DNA of 64,000 nucleotides from Erwinia sp. S63 (lineage in GTDB: Bacteria > Pseudomonadota > Gammaproteobacteria > Enterobacterales > Enterobacteriaceae), in the NCBI RefSeq assembly GCF_016625195.1, contig NZ_JACVUP010000001.1, positions 372,001 through 436,000 on the forward strand, in the 5' to 3' direction. The number at the start of each line of letters is the position of its first letter. Positions within the stretch are counted from its first letter, which is position 1. A program made the position numbers and the translations under genes. The notes under the pieces are model-generated. The model saw nothing but the letters and a program-made list of their open reading frames with translations, was not told the origin of the DNA and did not search any database. This document shows positions 61,372 to 64,000 of this stretch, one piece after another.

Positions 61372-62799
61372 TTACGATGAGCTACTGGAGCTAGAGCTAC
61401 TTGAAGACTCGAACTGCTGTGTCAAATAGCTACTGGTTTGGTTCAGTGAACTCATCAGGACATCAAGCTGAGTAAATTGCGTTTTGTAGCGCGCCACCAT
61501 GTTGTCGATGCGGGTGCTCATGGTGTTGTACTGATCGGTCAAGTCGTTAAGGGTTTTACTCACGCCATCTGTAGCGGCCTGAACGATACCGGTAGTCGAA
61601 AGCCAACTGGTCAGGTTAGTCGCAATGGTCGTGGTGATGCCGGTAGTTTTACCGTCACCAACGATCATTTGTTTTACGCCATCGGCATCACTACTTAAGG
61701 CTGTTTCTAACTTGTCTGAATCCAGCTCCAGAGAACCAGATGTCGGATCTGAGGTAATACCGATTTGCGCCAGCGTTTTATAGGTAGAAGAACTTTGCGC
61801 ATTGGTCAGCATACTTTTCAACTGGGTCTGGATAGTTCGCAAGGTGCTATCGCCAACTAGCGCACCGTTGGAAGAGTCTTGTGACGTCGCTCCAACATCC
61901 ACTGCAGTGTACTTGGTCAGTGTGTTGAACTGATCCAGTAAGGTGTTATAGGCATCAACAAAGCCTTTTATGGCACTTTCGGCTTTCGAAGTGTCTTTGG
62001 TGATGGTGAGCGTCTGGTTGCCCGTAGTGGTATCGTTCAGATTAAGTGTAATGCCTTCCAGTGCATCACTGATGGTGTTGCTGCTGTTCTCAATCTCAAC
62101 GTTATTCACAGTCAGTTTGGCATTTTGCGCGGTAACGCTTTCGGTCATCGCATTGCTGCTGGCAGTTGAGTCGTAACCGACGATACCCTGCAGGGTGTCA
62201 TCACCCGTCACTTTGATTGAACTTACCGCGTTATCACTACCAGTTTCGCTTGAGGTCAGTGACAGACGGTAGCTCCCATCGCCCACCTTGATGATAGTGG
62301 CAGAGACGCCTGCGTCAGCGCTGTTGATTGCATCACGCATACCGGTCAGCGAAGTCTGATCGCTGGTTAAGGTGATGTCTTTGCTGGTGCCATCCTTCAG
62401 CGCGATGCTTAAGGTGCGGCTGCTGGCAGAACTGTCACCCAGAGCGGTGGTGTTGCTGGTCTGCACAGCTGAAGTCAGCGTTTGCGCTTGTGCCAGTTGA
62501 GAAACATTGATGGTGTATTTACCGGCAACAACGGTACCCGATGTTGTCGCACTGAAAGCGCTGGAGCTGCTGGTCGCTGACGTGGCGCTAAACAAATCAG
62601 AGCTGTTTAGCGTGGTATTCGCGGTCTGGAAGGTAGAAAGTGCACTTTTTAATGTGGCATACGCACTGAGCTTTGAGGTGTAGGCTGTCTGCTGATTCGA
62701 GATCGGTGTTAAAGATGCTTTCTCAGCAGTGGTCAGGTTATCCAGAATGGTACTTAAATCGAGTCCTGAACCGATACCGAGGGTAGAGATACTAGCCAT
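61372..62799 (-). CDS. fliD: Flagellar hook-associated protein 2 / filament cap FliD
   Basis: 475 residues. Conserved N-terminus (ISTLGIGSGLDLSTILDNLT), variable central domain rich in Ser, Thr and Ala, and a C-terminal coiled-coil segment (MSTRIDNMVARYKTQFTQLD) that ends with an added run of about eleven Ser residues. It caps the filament and directs flagellin folding. A near-perfect sigma-28 promoter precedes it. First gene of fliDST. Confidence 0.94.
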   Translation of the reverse strand: MASISTLGIGSGLDLSTILDNLTTAEKASLTPISNQQTAYTSKLSAYATLKSALSTFQTANTTLNSSDLFSATSATSSSSAFSATTSGTVVAGKYTINVSQLAQAQTLTSAVQTSNTTALGDSSASSRTLSIALKDGTSKDITLTSDQTSLTGMRDAINSADAGVSATIIKVGDGSYRLSLTSSETGSDNAVSSIKVTGDDTLQGIVGYDSTASSNAMTESVTAQNAKLTVNNVEIENSSNTISDALEGITLNLNDTTTGNQTLTITKDTSKAESAIKGFVDAYNTLLDQFNTLTKYTAVDVGATSQDSSNGALVGDSTLRTIQTQLKSMLTNAQSSSTYKTLAQIGITSDPTSGSLELDSDKLETALSSDADGVKQMIVGDGKTTGITTTIATNLTSWLSTTGIVQAATDGVSKTLNDLTDQYNTMSTRIDNMVARYKTQFTQLDVLMSSLNQTSSYLTQQFESSSSSSSSSSS

Positions 62800-62841
62800 G
62801 TTATTTCCTTTTTATATCGACACGGAGAGTGAATACCCGGG

Positions 62842-62868
62842 TTATCGGCTTTTCATGGGCAAAGTTTA
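62842..62868 (-). promoter_or_regulatory. Sigma-28 promoter of fliDST
   Basis: On the minus strand TAAACTTT, 11 bases, then GCCGATAA; only one base departs from the consensus. Confidence 0.92.
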
Positions 62869-63032
62869 AAATTATTTACTCGTGAGTGATAAAGCGAATA
62901 AGGCATATAGAGAAGGGTATTTCGGAGGCTAGAAAAGTATTGGGTTTGAGCTAAAGAAGTGCGAGAGGGTGGCGATAATGATAAGCGTGACAGGTTGAAG
63001 AGAAAAAATTTCGCCTGGTACTAAAAAATCTC

Positions 63033-63059
63033 TAAAGGTTGTTTAAGCACAGACGATAA
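63033..63059 (+). promoter_or_regulatory. Sigma-28 promoter of fliC
   Basis: TAAAGGTT, 11 bases, then GACGATAA. It has two departures from TAAAGTTT-N11-GCCGATAA, with correct spacing. It gives a leader of roughly 70 bases. The 336-base gap 62800-63135 otherwise holds only this and the fliD promoter. Confidence 0.9.
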
Positions 63060-63135
63060 CAACTTTGACGGCGCTGAAGCCGGCGGGTTGAAGCCCAAAC
63101 CATAACCAAAGACTTGATTAATAGGAACTTAAACC

Positions 63136-64000
63136 ATGGCTCAAGTAATTAACACCAACAGCCTCTCGCTGATCACCCAGAACAACATCAACAAGAACCA
63201 GTCTGCTCTGTCTACCTCTATCGAGCGTCTGTCTTCTGGTCTTCGTATCAACAGCGCTAAAGATGACGCTGCTGGTCAGGCAATTGCCAACCGCTTCACC
63301 TCTAACATCAACGGCCTGACTCAGGCTGCTCGTAACGCCAACGACGGTATCTCTGCTGCGCAGACTACTGAAGGCGCACTGTCAGAAATCAACAACAACT
63401 TGCAGCGTGTTCGTGAACTGACCGTACAGGCTCAGAACGGCACCAACTCTGATTCTGACCTGTCTTCAATCCAGGACGAAATCAAATCCCGTCTGGACGA
63501 AATTGACCGTGTATCTGGTCAGACTCAGTTCAACGGCGTGAACGTACTGGCTAAAGACGGCAAAATGTCTATCCAGGTTGGCGCTAACGATGGCCAGACC
63601 ATCGATATTAACCTGCAGAAGATTGACTCTTCTACTCTGGGTCTGAGCGGTTTCTCAGTATCTAAGAACACCCTGAGTGTAGGTTCCTCTATCAGTACTG
63701 TAGCGGATGCAACTACTGGTGTTCAGACTGCTGTTAACCTGACCGACGTTGCGAAAACCCTGGGTGTTGATGCCAGCACACTTTCGCTGCACCAGATTAC
63801 TGGTCAGAACGAATATGTTGTTCAGTCAGGTAGCGATTCTTACTCAGTGTCAGTCGATGATGGTACTGGCGGAGCTACAGGCAAAGTTGAACTGAACACC
63901 ACTGATGTAAGCTATGGTGATGCAGCTAACGGTATTGATACCGATAAAGCAACACAAACAAAACAGTTAATTAAAGTTAGCGCTGATGCCAGCGGCAACG
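63136..64000 (+). CDS. fliC: Flagellin FliC, 3' end outside window
   Basis: 288 codons are visible from ATG 63136 (AGGAA upstream). The N-terminal D0/D1 region is highly conserved: [40 protein letters not shown] and [16 protein letters not shown] sequence ([20 protein letters not shown]). From about residue 180 the sequence turns into the variable surface domain, which runs off the window. It is the filament subunit, exported by the FliPQR gate and chaperoned by FliS. Confidence 0.95.
   Translation, partial: MAQVINTNSLSLITQNNINKNQSALSTSIERLSSGLRINSAKDDAAGQAIANRFTSNINGLTQAARNANDGISAAQTTEGALSEINNNLQRVRELTVQAQNGTNSDSDLSSIQDEIKSRLDEIDRVSGQTQFNGVNVLAKDGKMSIQVGANDGQTIDINLQKIDSSTLGLSGFSVSKNTLSVGSSISTVADATTGVQTAVNLTDVAKTLGVDASTLSLHQITGQNEYVVQSGSDSYSVSVDDGTGGATGKVELNTTDVSYGDAANGIDTDKATQTKQLIKVSADASGN

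Noticed and set aside
1..64000. CRISPR array, insertion sequence or rRNA operon
   Set aside because: No regularly spaced direct repeats, transposase genes or rRNA sequence were seen.

Overview
The window is chromosomal DNA of a motile gamma-proteobacterium of the order Enterobacterales, most likely Pantoea or a close relative in Erwiniaceae. The basis is gene order: a rearranged version of the Escherichia coli block yedD-fliTSD-fliC / fliE / fliF-fliR / rcsA / dsrB / yodD / yedP / dgcQ / yodC / yedI / vsr / dcm / yedJ / tRNA-Asn / mtfA / yeeO / amn is visible, with many genes typical of plant-associated relatives added. Genus assignment is inference; no rRNA gene is present.

Layout. 1-1361: end of a phosphonate-type ABC transporter (two PhnE-like permeases). 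1315-11032: a carbohydrate locus with an RbsA/RbsC/RbsB-type importer, a D-lyxose-isomerase-family enzyme, a class II aldolase and a PfkB kinase, bracketed by a hybrid sensor kinase and an OmpR-type regulator that both face it. 11275-12780: a purine permease behind two PurR-like boxes. 13006-13644: a membrane-anchored hendecad-repeat coiled-coil protein. 13645-20453: AMP nucleosidase, divergent from a LivJ/K-HMGF-type amino-acid importer preceded by an NtrC box and a sigma-54 promoter. 20574-22376: YeeO and a small unknown gene. 22542-24349: an AT-richer tripartite hipBST toxin-antitoxin operon with two operators, next to tRNA-Asn. 24629-31638: MtfA, an ASCH-domain protein, YedJ, a ribbon-helix-helix protein, an atypical chemoreceptor, Dcm and a divergent Vsr. 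31709-41192: YedI, YodC, DgcQ, a glucosylglycerate synthase/phosphatase pair (GpgS/YedP), the DsrA small RNA, YodD, YqaE, DsrB, a canonical chemoreceptor and RcsA.

41822-53124 is the flagellar export/motor cluster fliR-Q-P-O-N-M-L-K-J-I-H-G-F with divergent fliE. 53234-60525 is an accessory stretch between flagellar operons: a YnfC-like lipoprotein, a BLUF-EAL photoreceptor whose EAL residues look intact, an S24-type repressor facing three uncharacterised membrane/coiled-coil genes, a LexA-boxed DinI-like gene divergent from an IraP-like gene, a small unknown family and the YedD lipoprotein. 60599-64000 holds fliT, fliS, fliD and the 5' part of fliC, with clear sigma-28 promoters before fliD and fliC.

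The least-explained parts are the repressor/three-gene/DinI/IraP stretch (56168-59397), the hipBST locus with its unusually long HipB, a shortened DsrA, and the photoreceptor. Regulation recurs as a theme: surface and motility control (RcsA, DsrA, DgcQ, BluF, IraP) is clustered around the flagellar genes.
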